A stretch of DNA of 64,000 nt from Ilyonectria destructans (taxonomy: Eukaryota; Ascomycota; Sordariomycetes; Hypocreales; Nectriaceae), in NCBI GenBank assembly GCA_020740775.1, contig JAHEWK010000004.1, positions 3,410,001 to 3,474,000 of the forward strand, written 5' to 3'. The notes beneath the pieces were generated by a model that saw nothing but the letters and a program-made list of their open reading frames with translations, was not told where the DNA came from and made no database searches. Of this stretch, positions 45,241-56,331 are shown one piece after another. The position numbers and the translations under genes were made by a program. Each line of letters opens with the position of its first letter. Position 1 is the first letter of the stretch.

Positions 45241-45995
45241 CCCTTGAGGTAGTAAGGAAACTCCCGTTAATTCGCAAGCGTCTATTGCAGTCCCAATTTA
45301 CATTTTCCTTATGCAAAAGTGGGCTTCATGAACCCTATTATCCTAAGGGCACCATCATTCATTCTGACCCTTATTAATCGGCAGACTAAGTGAAGAGCTC
45401 AAGGGTAGCATCTTCGTTTGTTCAGCATGAAAGACGACACGAAAAGTGTAAGAAAGCAGTAAATCTTTGTTTAGCGCAATACTCAATAGGTGCAGCTGGT
45501 GGAACACCCATCGCTTAGGTCGGAGTGGTGAGCATCGTTTTGTCCAGTCTTGACATTTTTCTCCTTGTTTTGAGTTCTTCAGACTCACGGTCCAAATAAC
45601 TTGGGTGTAGCTGTAGCACTGAATCTATTTATTTTAGCCCGTCGCTTTGAAAAGCTGACTGCTTAGGATAGTATCATATGCCTCCGCTCGTGGAGAGTCA
45701 ATGGTTAGTCTAACGAGGACATGAGATGGACTCGAATCTATGTAGCTATAAAACTGACTAGCAGACGCATATTATTTCTGCAGCACAAATTGAGACGATA
45801 GGTGTTGTTTGGAGTAAAAAGACAAGCTTCTCCGTTACGTTGCCAGCGGAATTAGTACTCGGGCGAGCTCTAGGTCTACCAGTTCAAAACTCCGAGTACT
45901 TGTCAGCACTATCGCGGTATAACACCCCCGCCATGACGGACAAGTTTAATTGCCCATATCATGAAGGAATATATACTGAACGTAGTGCGCCTATG

Positions 45996-46020
45996 AAAAA
46001 AAAAAAAAAAAAAAAAAAAA
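45996..46020 (+). repeat. 25-base poly-A run
   Basis: An uninterrupted run of 25 A's in an intergenic region. Might be the tail of a retroposed sequence, but no retroelement coding is seen upstream. Confidence 0.9.
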
Positions 46021-46586
46021 GAACACATATTCTGCATCCACACCGTAATGCTCAATCCGATATTCCCTTGGTACCTACATAGTAACTGGCTGCAATGAGA
46101 CGCGCGTGCAAATTAAGCCGACGGGAGACAACGAGGATTTAATGACATGAGGCTAAGATGAAAGGGGCATTTAGGGGGTAATCCGGCGATAGGGCGGTGT
46201 TAAGAGTGGGACAGGCACTTGACGGACCGGGGTATTGCGCTGTAGATGAGCCGAGAACTGCGCAGTTGTTGTACATAATCTGTACTTCGTATCAAGTCAA
46301 CATAACGACTGGTTCGCGGATTGGACCGGGGGTGGGCTTGTTTCAGAGGTCAATCGCGTGTTGCTATATATAAACCTGGCAGCTTCGTGCCGAGCCAGCC
46401 ATACGGATGCCTTGTCTTTAGACGAGGTACGAGGTGGTACGAAGTACGGTACGTCTACGTCGCATCTGCGGCCGACGTCGTCGCCTGTGTTTTCTCTTCC
46501 TTCATCACACACCACGCAACCAGCCGGCGCGAGAGCCTCACGAACCCGCGAACGACATCACCGCCTCACAGCATTCACCGCGCGAT

Positions 46587-48179
46587 ATGGCAGCCAAGCG
46601 CTCGTCGGGAGACGCAGACCGGAGGCTGGAGAGCGGCACGGCTACTGCTCCCAGTAAATCAGACGGCAGGCTGCATCCAGCATTCTTCATTGCGTGCGCC
46701 GGCCCATTTCAGCTACTCAACCGAAGCCATGCTCACGCGCGGATAGATTATGGATCTTCTTGAGCTCGAGCGTCATCCTCTTTAACAAATGGGTTCTCGC
46801 AACCGCCAAGTTTGGTGAGCTCCGTCCCTGCAATCCAAGTACATTGTCTTGAGTCCCTCAGCTAACCCGCTCTTGACGCCAGACTTCCGTGAGTCGCATT
46901 CGATCCCTCGCCGAGCGCCGCCGAGCACCCACTGATCCCAACCCTCCAGCATTATTCTTGACCACATGGCACATGGTGTTTGCCACGATTACCACCCAGA
47001 TAATGGCCCGATTCACCAAGACGCTGGACTCGCGACACAAGGTGCCCATGACCCCAACCATATATGGGTAAGCAGTCATCGAGACGGGCGGAACGGCCTG
47101 CTCGCCCCGGCAAAATACTCGTGTGGATGCTGAATTGCTGATGGGCCGCTATTCGCACAGGCGGTCTATTGTACCAATTGGTATTCTCTTCAGCTTTAGT
47201 CTGATTTGCGGTAACATGGCATACCTCTACCTGAGTGTGTCATTTATCCAGATGCTCAAGGTGCGTGTCTATGTTGTTCCAAGCTCCAACCAAGCACGCA
47301 AGGTCATTTTACTTACTCTGCCAAGGCGACAAATGCTGTCGCGACCTTGCTAGCAACGTGGGCGTTCCGGATCGCCCCTCCTAACTTCCGAGTGCTTGGG
47401 AATGTGTCCGTCATTGTCGTGGGCATCGTCATCGCCTCATTCGGAGAGATCAAGTTTGATCTTACTGGTTTTATTTGTATGTTGACACCAATCCCGTTGC
47501 GTCTGGCCATCCCACCTAACACACGCTTGCAGACCAAGTCAGCGGTATCATCTTTGAGGCACTGCGCCTTGTCATGGTTCAGCGGCTACTCAGCTCCGCT
47601 GAGTTCAAAATGGATCCTTTGGTGTCACTCTATTATTATGCTCCGGCATGCGCCGTAACTAACGGCATCTTTACCTTGTTCATCGAGATCCCAAGGATAA
47701 CTATGGGTGATATCTACGGACTAGGTATCTCGACCCTTGTAGCTAACGCAATTGTGGCTTTCCTACTAAACGTGTCGGTTGTGCTCCTTGTACGTCATTC
47801 TCCACGCCTCATCTAGCTCACATCGCTGACCACTGCATAGATTGGCCAGACATCAGCCGTCGTTTTGACCATGTCGGGCGTTCTGAAGGACATCTTGCTT
47901 GTTGTCGCTTCCATGGTTATTTTCCGTGACCCAGTCACTGGCCAGCAGTTCTTCGGGTACTCCATCGCCTTGGCAGGACTGGTGTACTACAGGCTTGGAG
48001 CCGAGAAGATGCAGTCTCTTGCGAAGGACGTACGCCTACAAGTAGGCAACTTCCGTCACCAAAATCCCGCGAGAACGAAAATCCTTGCCAATCTCGCCGT
48101 TCTGGCCATGGTTGTTTTCGGGTTGTGGATGTGGGGACCATACTTTCTAGGACAAGGTGAAGCCTCTCAGAAGGTGTAG
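46587..48179 (+). CDS. TPT/EamA-family nucleotide-sugar or triose-phosphate-type transporter
   Basis: Eight exons: 46587-46693, 46747-46814, 46883-46888, 46950-47067, 47161-47260, 47326-47476, 47533-47789 and 47841-48179, 381 residues, all junctions in frame. The third exon is only 6 nt and supplies the middle of [18 protein letters not shown], which the family needs. Other family blocks are [73 protein letters not shown] and [16 protein letters not shown]. About ten membrane helices are expected. Fungal relatives are Golgi/ER membrane antiporters or uncharacterised carriers. Substrate unknown. Confidence 0.93.
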
Positions 48180-48473
48180 GTGATACTTGACGCTCATCTC
48201 ACCTGCACTCCTGCCTCGGCGTCTTGCAAATTCAGAGATGTCACGCCCATTGTATTATGATCCGTCCCTATTTTAATGTGTCTAGATAGAGTGATTGGGT
48301 GCTATTCTTACGAAGGTTGATGCGAAGGTCACTTGTGCATGTTACATAGAGGTCTAGTTCGCAGCACTTAGTTCACGCCATCTAGGACCAAGATAGATAG
48401 AAGTGGCAAAATGAATAGTAAACCATCTGATGCACAATATTTTCAAGGGTTCCTAAGTCGCCCATCCCGGAAG

Positions 48474-50418
48474 TCACCATTGTGGCCAAATGCCGAGATT
48501 ATTTCCACGACCCATTCGTAAGAATTGACATCTCTGCGACACATCTGGATCGTCCCTTACTCGAACCCCCGAGTCCGACAAATACATGATTTCTGGGGTT
48601 TCAGAATCATACTTCGGCCACGAAGGAGCTGATATGTCATTGACCGTCAACGCGTTGGGGTCTTGGTGGATGGTGAAGGATATAAAGTAATTGCGCAATA
48701 ATGTTGCTAAAGTAGCATTGCCCGGGATTGATGCACCCCCGGTCGTCCGGGACCCATCGGCTACAGAAACAAATCGAATTAGCCAGCTTTCCCATTGAAT
48801 TTCATACTTAAAAATCTCAACTTACCATTTATGTAGTTGCTATATATGAAGTATCCAGTTGCTGAATGAAACTGATATCCAGAGTTGAATACTAGTTTGT
48901 AGGCAGGCGCCCCAGCATCGGCTACTGCCTGAGCTATGTATGTGGTCGGGCAACTGATCATAGCGTCTCCGAAGAGCGCTGATCGTCTGATAAAGTAGTT
49001 AGTAATGGTGTCTGTTATCCCACCGGCTTCTTTCAAAAGCTTGTAGGCGGGCAGATCGTCAAGATGCGAGGTATTGTAGACTGATTCGGGGTAGAGCCCC
49101 AAAGCAATGTCCGCAAAGTAGCCGTTGTTATCGTGCCACAGGGCTGCAAGATCCGACACAACCTCTTCCTCTCTTGTGACAGAGGTATTTGAGAAGATGA
49201 ATCCTTCATCGAAGTTTCGATCTACCAGAACAGGAACCTTGGTGAAATGGCCATCACGGAACTCTCCTTCAGGATTTGCTCGGATAATGTTCCCGTCAAT
49301 AACAGGGCCCCAGTAATAGGTACCATAGGCATACTGCTTGGCAAGGTATGCAGCAACGGTAGATGCACGAGTCGCAAGCTGGATGTCTGCTACAGGTAGT
49401 TTTCGTAGGCAACGAAGAGAAGTACACTTTGCAGCTTCTAGGAAGCCAGCATACTGCTTATTCACCCAATCGCTTTCGTAAATTGGGGTCCACCATGGAA
49501 ACTCTGGATGGAATTAGCAATAGAATCAAGCCAAAATTGGTGCTGTAATCCACTTCATACCTGGGATGGCTGCTCGAAACGGAGGATGTTTAGAACCACC
49601 GTACATGATCATCTGCATCGTCACAGAGCTCCCTCCCGCACTACTTCCAGTGATTGTAATCTTAGAAGGGTCGCCACCAAAATAACGAATGTTAGAGCGA
49701 ACCCATTCCAGAGCTGCGCGCTGGTCGAGAAGACCAGCATTTGATGTCCCATCCTGATCTATGTCGTCTCCAGCGAGGAACCCTAGCGCCCCGAGGCGAT
49801 ACTGAACAGAAACATAGATCATAGACCCATTTGCCTGATGGACGAGGCTGTCGCCTGAAGTAAACTGCGTGCTGCCAGCCAAGTAACCTGGATTCAGTAA
49901 GCTCCTGCTGCATGGAAATATTGAACATTATTGTTTGTAAAACACAAGAATGGGCATACCTCCACCATGTATCAGCACCAAAACAGGCAGCTTATCCGAT
50001 GTTGGGTTACTCGGTGTCTGGATGTCAAGCAGCAGACAGTCCTCGTCCTGGATAAGCGTAACATTTGCCTGAGTGCGCCAACCTGGTGTGCTTTGGTAGC
50101 ATGCTGGCCCTGCTAATGTAGCATTGATGACTGTCTTTTTCGAAGCTTTTTTGTACGTTACGGGCACAGGTGCTTTCCATCGCAAGTCCCCGACGGGAGC
50201 TTGAGCATATTTGATGCCTCGGAAGGAATTGACTCTGGGGGCACACTCCTGGTTAGTCAATCTACTTGTTTGTGTTTGTGATTTGTAACTTACCCCGAGG
50301 TTTTGTTTTGAGTACCCAGATACTGAACACCATTGCCGGAAACACTCAGGGCATGGGCAGACGAGACTAGAAATAGGACCCAAAATATCCAGTTTTGGCG
50401 AATCCCAAAAATGTCCAT
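48474..50418 (-). CDS. Secreted type-B carboxylesterase/lipase
   Basis: Five exons: 50418-50294, 50234-49960, 49887-49561, 49503-48826 and 48760-48474, 563 residues. Exon 1 carries a signal peptide (WIFWVLFLVSSAHA). Splicing rebuilds GVNSFRGIKYAQAPVGDLRW, the oxyanion-hole IHGGGYLAGS, and AAIPEFPWWTPIY. The nucleophile elbow GSSAGG has Ser ~216. DEGFIFS carries part of the acid region and NYFISFTIHQDPN is close to the end. Length is normal for alpha/beta-hydrolase esterases of this type. A secreted enzyme cleaving esters, with unknown physiological substrate. It stands convergent to the transporter, 294 bp away. Confidence 0.92.
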
Positions 50419-51473
50419 TATGAAGTTCCACCAATGGCAAAGTTGGCCGAAGTGATGAACTTGCGGGATTGCTCTATCTGCGTGAATGCTTGAGAGGGCA
50501 GGACAACGCCCCAGCCATAAGGTTCAACACCACGACCTTTATAGCTTCTATCTAGCCTCAACGACGGCTCATGCCTCATTTCGGCAAACTCTCCTAGGTA
50601 AATGCGGGGTAAAATGGGCTGTGGTAGCATCAGTTGAACCCTGGCGGACGTGCGGATGAAGAGAGAATGCGGTTTAGGGTTTTGCCAAGCAAAGTGGGAA
50701 TCCCCATCCTACTCTCTCTGCCAGTTGAACCACTGTTGGATTCTCATATTATTCGGGATATCTAAGAATCCGAGAATTTTGCGTGCCTCGTCTCGGGCCC
50801 TCATTGCCCCGAGAAGCCGACTCAGGGATCGTCATTTATCCGCGCCAGTCACTTGCGATGCTTGACTAGCATTCCCTACCCTGCAAGAGGTGGAAAAATT
50901 GGACCGAGTGGCAATACAAGACTCGACGCAATACTGTGGTGCATGGGTTTGGAAACGCTTTGTTTAACCTCGGAACGTAGCGGTGAGGGAAACTGGCACC
51001 TTTTACTCTAATAATGACAAGTTATTCTGAGTGGTTCTCCAAACGTGGACATTTGCTCGTCATGTTCCATTAGACTACCCAATACTCGGACAAAAGCCTC
51101 AACGGGTCACTGACACCGATATGAGACAGGGCTTGGCTGGTTAATCTTAGTCATTATTGGTAGGCCACGCTGCTGATTTCCTATAGTAAGCCATTGCCTC
51201 TTTCTGCACAAACTAGAATATGGAATACGTTGCCCACTACACCAACTACCCCATATCTACCAATGGAGACGCTCCATAGACGGCCAAGCCCCTTGCCTTA
51301 TCTCCCTTCTTGCCCCAAAGGCGGCCTATATTAGTAGCAATCGTTGTCAGATGCTCAAGGGGTGTCGTTAGGGATATGGTGATTGTAAATTGCGGTAGTT
51401 AGGTCGAGCATGATATGTGGTTGTAAGATACGCAATGGACTTTTCTAACTACAATACGCAAGTCATGTAGCTT
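50419..51473. other. Intergenic, esterase promoter
   Basis: No gene supported in 1.05 kb. A plus-strand ORF at 50650-50865 has no protein-like features. Confidence 0.5.
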
Positions 51474-52560
51474 TTACAGCTTCCTCGTTGATTGCCTGTC
51501 TACGTCGTGTGACTGTAATTGGATCAATCTATGAGCCGCTTGCATGCCTGCCTGTACGGCTCCGTCTATCCATCCACGCCAGCCATCTGACCAATCTGCG
51601 CTTGCAAAATGAATGTTCCCATGAACGCGTTGCAAGGTTTCCAAATACCTCGTGGTGAACTTCGGCGGCAAGTAGTACCACGTTCCTTTTGCAAACTCAT
51701 CTTTCGTCCAGTCGTGTGCTACCTGTTGTATCTTGTTAGAGCTGAAGATAAACGTTTGGCAAGCACCTGGTACTTACAATTCTGCTCACAGAAACCTTAT
51801 TTTGTAGATCTTTATGTAACAAGCTGATAACCGAAGACCTTGTCGCTTCAATGTTTTCCAGGGAGACCCCTGTCGCACTCTCTGTCGGAGGCCCAAAGGC
51901 GACAAGATGAGACTTTCCAGACGGCGTATTGTTGTCACCAAATGCACATACCATACCGGAACCAGGAGAGCTAAATGAGCTCCACGGCAGGAGGTCTGGG
52001 TCCTCAGTGTCCAAATGAATCTTGTTGCATTTGTTGACGGACCCTTCACGGATAGCCTTTGGCTTTTCTACCGGAAGGAGTGGGTCGAACCTGATCGAGG
52101 AAAGGACATCGAGCGGGATAGTGCAGATCACATTCTTTGCCTCATGGACTTGGCCATCTCTGGTTGTAATAGTGACGGACCACCAAAGTCTTGGATCTGG
52201 GTTATTGGGGCATCGAAACGATATGCCGGACGACCTGTCGAAACAGCATGATCAAAAATACGACGATGGAGCTCGCTGTTTCCGCTTCCTAGGTGCGTAT
52301 GAAGGGCAATATCGTTGAGGCCTGTTGGCCGATGGAACCCAAGAGACCACCATCGCAAGGCATCCAAAAGACCGAGTTCATCGAGGGAGTTGCCACCCAT
52401 TTGAACCAGCACTGCTGTCAAAATGGCGACGGAATGGGGAAGAACAATTAGTGCAGCAGTTTCAAAACGACACTGAGAGGGTAACCGCGTTGAAGATGTA
52501 CACCACTCACCTAGTTGATGCAGTGAATGGTGTTATCCATGAATGTTCTGCGGAGTGAAT
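51474..52560 (-). pseudogene. Flavin amine oxidase pseudogene (5'-truncated, frameshifted)
   Basis: On the minus strand ~52420-52180 reads the central part of a monoamine oxidase (GGNSLDELGLLDALRWWSLG, SGNSELHRRIFDHAVSTG). At 52177-52178 two extra bases (or one missing) break the frame: after DFGG the other frame resumes with VTITTRDGQVHEAKNVICTI and runs to an intact intron (51723-51777, GTAAGT donor) and the terminal exon with VAHDWTKDEFAKGTW and ADWSDGWRGWIDGAV. A preceding small exon may be at ~52558-52522. The N-terminal FAD-binding exon is missing from the next 500 bp. It is therefore a dead or dying gene. It is not a simple copy of the intact oxidase at 29.8-31.3 kb; the motifs differ. 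Confidence 0.8.
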
Positions 52561-53044
52561 AAATTGAGTGGCGCAATATTTAGATATTTGCTTGGATCGA
52601 TGTCTATGGTCTGACGCGGGTGTCACCTGGGGATATTATTGCACCTATTTGACTTAATGTTTGTAGCAAGCTTCGATCATTATCGTATTGATCTTGCAGG
52701 ATGTTACGATACCATGGAGCCAAAATTGTTGGTAATTTAAGGTCTTCCCACTGACCCAGATGTTATCCATTGGAAACTGCTCTCGTCGACATGTTTGATG
52801 CTGATATCATTTCACGGCTCTCCGCGTTCTACCTTGGTTAACGCCACATACAAATATTGACCGCCATTTGCATTGTAAAACTCACCACTAGTCCATCTCA
52901 GTCTCACCTTTGGCGTAGGCAGGGTGTTGTATATAACATATGCTTGTATATAGCCATGGTTCAACATTTACATCCACTGTTTTGGCAGTACACATATCTT
53001 CAATTAAGCATGCTCCCAACACAACTGCTCCATTCGAGAAAGTC
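52561..53044. other. Intergenic
   Basis: No gene and no missing amine-oxidase N-terminus found here. Confidence 0.5.
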
Positions 53045-54366
53045 TTATAATACAAAGCTAGAAAACACCTGCTCTCTTGGCCACCTCAGTAACTCCATCA
53101 AGTCCTGGTCGTTGATCAGGTGATGCTCAATCTCAGTAAGGAGTTGTGGACCCCAGCCTTGCAGGAACCAAAAGTGGCTACCCATGATAGAGAGAAATAC
53201 AGAATAATATGACATCAAGAGCAGTGCGAGGCGGTCGAACGCCTTTATCTGTGCAATAACCTTGTCTGATATAACGTAGGGCCAGAACAAGACCATACAG
53301 CATTCGGGATGCACACCCGCATGTGCCAACAACCTTGCAACCTTCTCAAGCTCGTCAACGGCCGTCAGGTAGTCGTCACGATCTTCAGGGGTTGCATCAC
53401 TCCTAATAAAGTGCTTGAGACGACATAACGCGTCGAATACGCTGCCTGGGAGACATGAATGGGCGAGGGAAAGATTACTGTCAAAGATCAGAGAACAGTC
53501 ATGATTGATTGAGATTGTAGGCTTACCCATCAAATGATTCATCCATTGAGGCCACCCAGTCTTGAAGGTTTAGAGGCGAAAGGTTGCCGCGGGAAATGCC
53601 ACCCAAATATGGCCCAATCGATTTAATCCCTCGGATAAAAGCAAAAAGCTCCATGATAGAGGAAATAGGCCTCTCAAGCCTTCGACTTTCGGATCGTGCG
53701 GGAAGCAGACAGGCGTAAAGAATCACCGAGCTTGCAAAAAGGAAAAACGGCTTCCAGCTGTCTTTGTCCACGTTTTGCATAATAGTCCTGAAGGCCTCAA
53801 GCCCAACCGATTGGTAGTACGTCCCGAGGTTCAAATAAGTCTGTCGTGAGCTAGGAACGAGTTGGGCCTTGTGTACTGCCGCCACTGCCAATATTCCGTG
53901 TAAAACGAAAGGGCGGTCGTATCCTTCTTGAGGGACGATAACGCGCCAGACGTATCGCAGGTCTTCTCGCAACGCTAATGAATTGCTCGTGTTGATGGAG
54001 TAGTGGTGCATGAGTTCTAGCTCTCGCATGTTACTAGAACTGGACGGTGATGCAGGGATTTCAAGTGGGATATGCTCGTCGTACAGAGGAATAGAATCAT
54101 CTAGAGGCGTAGCTGGGAGGTTTGGTGTCGCCGGGCCTCTTGAACCGGCCGAGACTGATGTAACATGGCGACTCTCTTGCTCCCTGTCACTCAAACTGCA
54201 GCGAAGATTCTGACGGGAGCAATGAAAGCACGAGGGATATACTTCATCGCACTAGCATCTGGTGAGATCTTGTGACGTGGTTGAGAGATGCGGGGTCGAA
54301 TACCTTGACTTTCCTTCGTTTACAGTCTTTGCACCCATTTCTGGACTTTTTGTGGGATCTTCGCAT
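53045..54366 (-). CDS. Zn2Cys6 transcription factor
   Basis: Three exons, 54366-54304, 54251-53527 and 53477-53045, 406 residues. The first intron (52 bp, GTATTC donor, GCTAG acceptor) splits the zinc cluster; joined it reads GCKDCKRRKVK-CDEVYPSCFHCSRQNLRC with six cysteines at 12, 15, 22, 28, 31 and 38, preceded by basic residues. The linker is Ser/Pro-rich. The rest, with LELMHHYSINTSNSLAL, FVLHGILAVAAVHKAQL and YYQSVGLEAFRTIM, is the usual fungal-specific helical domain of UPC2/STA-type regulators. Moderately short for the family. It lies beside the dead amine oxidase, on the same strand, so may be the leftover regulator of that gene. Nuclear. Confidence 0.9.
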
Positions 54367-55623
54367 GGTTGAATGGCAATGGACGCTCTCTGAACGAACG
54401 GACATGGCGAGACAGTGGTTTGGATTCCGCGGATTCGTATCCTGGGGGACGGAGAGCGACGTAAGGTAAATGTATATCTTGCCTTTGAGCTTCCGTCTGT
54501 GTCGTATGAGGCGGTGCAATGGTCTGTGCTATGATGCTCATTTCCAACCGCAGGGTTGATTGAGGCGGAGCTTTCGGACCAACCAAACAAATGCCGCCCT
54601 GTACGAAGTACGCGCCGTGATGATCGTTAAATTTAAGCGTCATAGCCAAAGCTAAAATGAGCCTGAGCCCTGGCGTTTCAGGACTAGGGTGTAAATTTAG
54701 AATGGAAGGAATGAGTAGTGGAATTAATGGTGATACCAATCAACAAATACTGGTATCCCAACTACTATTCTCATTCACGACGAAATGGAGATCGTCAGCC
54801 ATGCGAGTCATTTCATTCCATATCGTTGGTGAGATGGGCCCAGCTTGCATTCGAAGGCCAAGAGGGATAATTCATAAATAGCGCTCGTAGATGGAGACAG
54901 TAATTATTAGTGCATTGAATCTCGGCAAGTCTCGTTCTGTATCCGTAAACGAACCCGCGGGTTCGGATTTGCTGGTTTACGGGCCACTTTGCCAAGCCAA
55001 ACTTGGTGGATCCAGGCAGATAAGAGACAAGGCGTGCGCTTCGCCACCGCGCAAGATAAACGGTTACGTGAATGGCGTGATAGTAAAAACTTTTGACCAT
55101 CCTCGACGTGCCAGTTCATGAGCGCTGAATTGGGATAATTACGGACTTTATCAAAGGTAATCTGCGAATTCCTGTGGTGGCGCATCCAATGTAATAATGC
55201 TAACCGTGTAGTGAGGTGTACTTATCTCAACGAAATCGTTTAACTACATGGAATGCCTGCGTTAATTAGTGTCAGTCTTACCCCTTTTTTCTTTTTTTTT
55301 ATAGCTTTTCTTGATATCATCCGATAAATCAAAGCCATGCAGTATTTGCAAACAATAGAGACACACATTTAGTAATAGACCCAGTACCAAGTTAGTCTTG
55401 AGTATCTCTAGTTAGTTCCTTAAGAGCCGGGATTTTTTCAACAGAAGCAGCGGTTGCGGGAAAGAGAGCCAGAAAACACACCAATTTTTCCGAGTTCTTT
55501 CGCGCCCTTTCATATCATCGCGAGCATACATATGAGGTTTTGTAGAATAAACAACGGCTCATTAAAGCATATTCTCTCCCATTTATCACACTGTATAATA
55601 ATTATACTGTCAGGCTCCCAATG
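54367..55623. other. Intergenic
   Basis: 1.26 kb with only short ORFs. No RNA gene recognised. Confidence 0.5.
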
Positions 55624-56331
55624 CTAAATAATAAAGTCATACACAAACCGAACCCCCACACGTTTGTCACCCTTGGTTACGGAAATGTGTCGGCAGTACC
55701 GTCTCTCACTGTCAACCATCTCAAACCCCCAAATCTGGGTGGCAATCCAGCCAATGTCTTTGCTCTCAACGACGATCTTGATAAACTTTCCCTCACCTTC
55801 GACTAACCAGCCGTTCTTGAGGAAGTCGTCATCAATCTCGTCGTGGCTGACCCACATAGTCTTACCGATGACGGCACCGAACAGTGAAGTCGAGTGCTCG
55901 CGGAAGGTGTTGTCCACGCAACGACGCTCTTGGCCATCCTTGCCAGAGGGACTCTGCGTGATGTCGATGTGTGTGACGGTGTCCGTGGACATGTTCGGTG
56001 GAGCAGGGATCGCCGTGTACTGGTTCAAGTCGAGGGTGATGCTAGCCATGTTGATGCCTTTGCGAGCAAGAAAGCCGATACCTTGGAGTGCGAGGACGGG
56101 GTCTGAGCTGTCGGAAAGCTTCTTGTTCTGTTTTAGGAGATCAGCTTTATGCAAACAACTAGTTAAGACGAACTGGTGGCAATGAAGGAGGCCATGCCGT
56201 GCAGCACACAGAGTGATGCCCCAGGAGATAAATATGCGAAATTGCAGGGATAATATGTTAAAGAAAGGGCCCTTTACCAGGATCCATCGACCGGTGAGGT
56301 TGTTGATTGTCTTGGATGCAGGAGCCGCCAT
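55624..56331 (-). CDS. Conserved fungal protein, 185 aa, lipocalin-like size
   Basis: Two exons, 56331-56278 and 56127-55624. The 150-bp intron (GTAAAG donor, AAACAG acceptor) has no in-frame stop, so the unspliced frame stays open, but splicing gives the continuous start MAAPASKTINNLTGRWIL-NKKLSDSSDPVLALQGIG seen in relatives. Family-like blocks are GRW, VTHIDITQSPSG, CVDNTFREHSTSLFG, WLVEGEGKFI, TQIWGFEMVDSERRYCRHI and a closing GVRFVYDFI. The GRW start and repeated beta-strand pattern suggest a small lipid- or pigment-binding barrel; this is inference. No signal peptide. Such proteins are widespread and uncharacterised in filamentous fungi (recalled). Confidence 0.82.
   Translation of the reverse strand: MAAPASKTINNLTGRWILVKGPFFNILSLQFRIFISWGITLCAARHGLLHCHQFVLTSCLHKADLLKQNKKLSDSSDPVLALQGIGFLARKGINMASITLDLNQYTAIPAPPNMSTDTVTHIDITQSPSGKDGQERRCVDNTFREHSTSLFGAVIGKTMWVSHDEIDDDFLKNGWLVEGEGKFIKIVVESKDIGWIATQIWGFEMVDSERRYCRHISVTKGDKRVGVRFVYDFII

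Larger units (their letters stand above)
44689..46586. other. Intergenic, gene-poor
   Basis: Holds a doubtful small secreted ORF (44950-45240), a 25-base poly-A run (45996-46020) and the transporter promoter. Nothing else supported. Confidence 0.45.
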
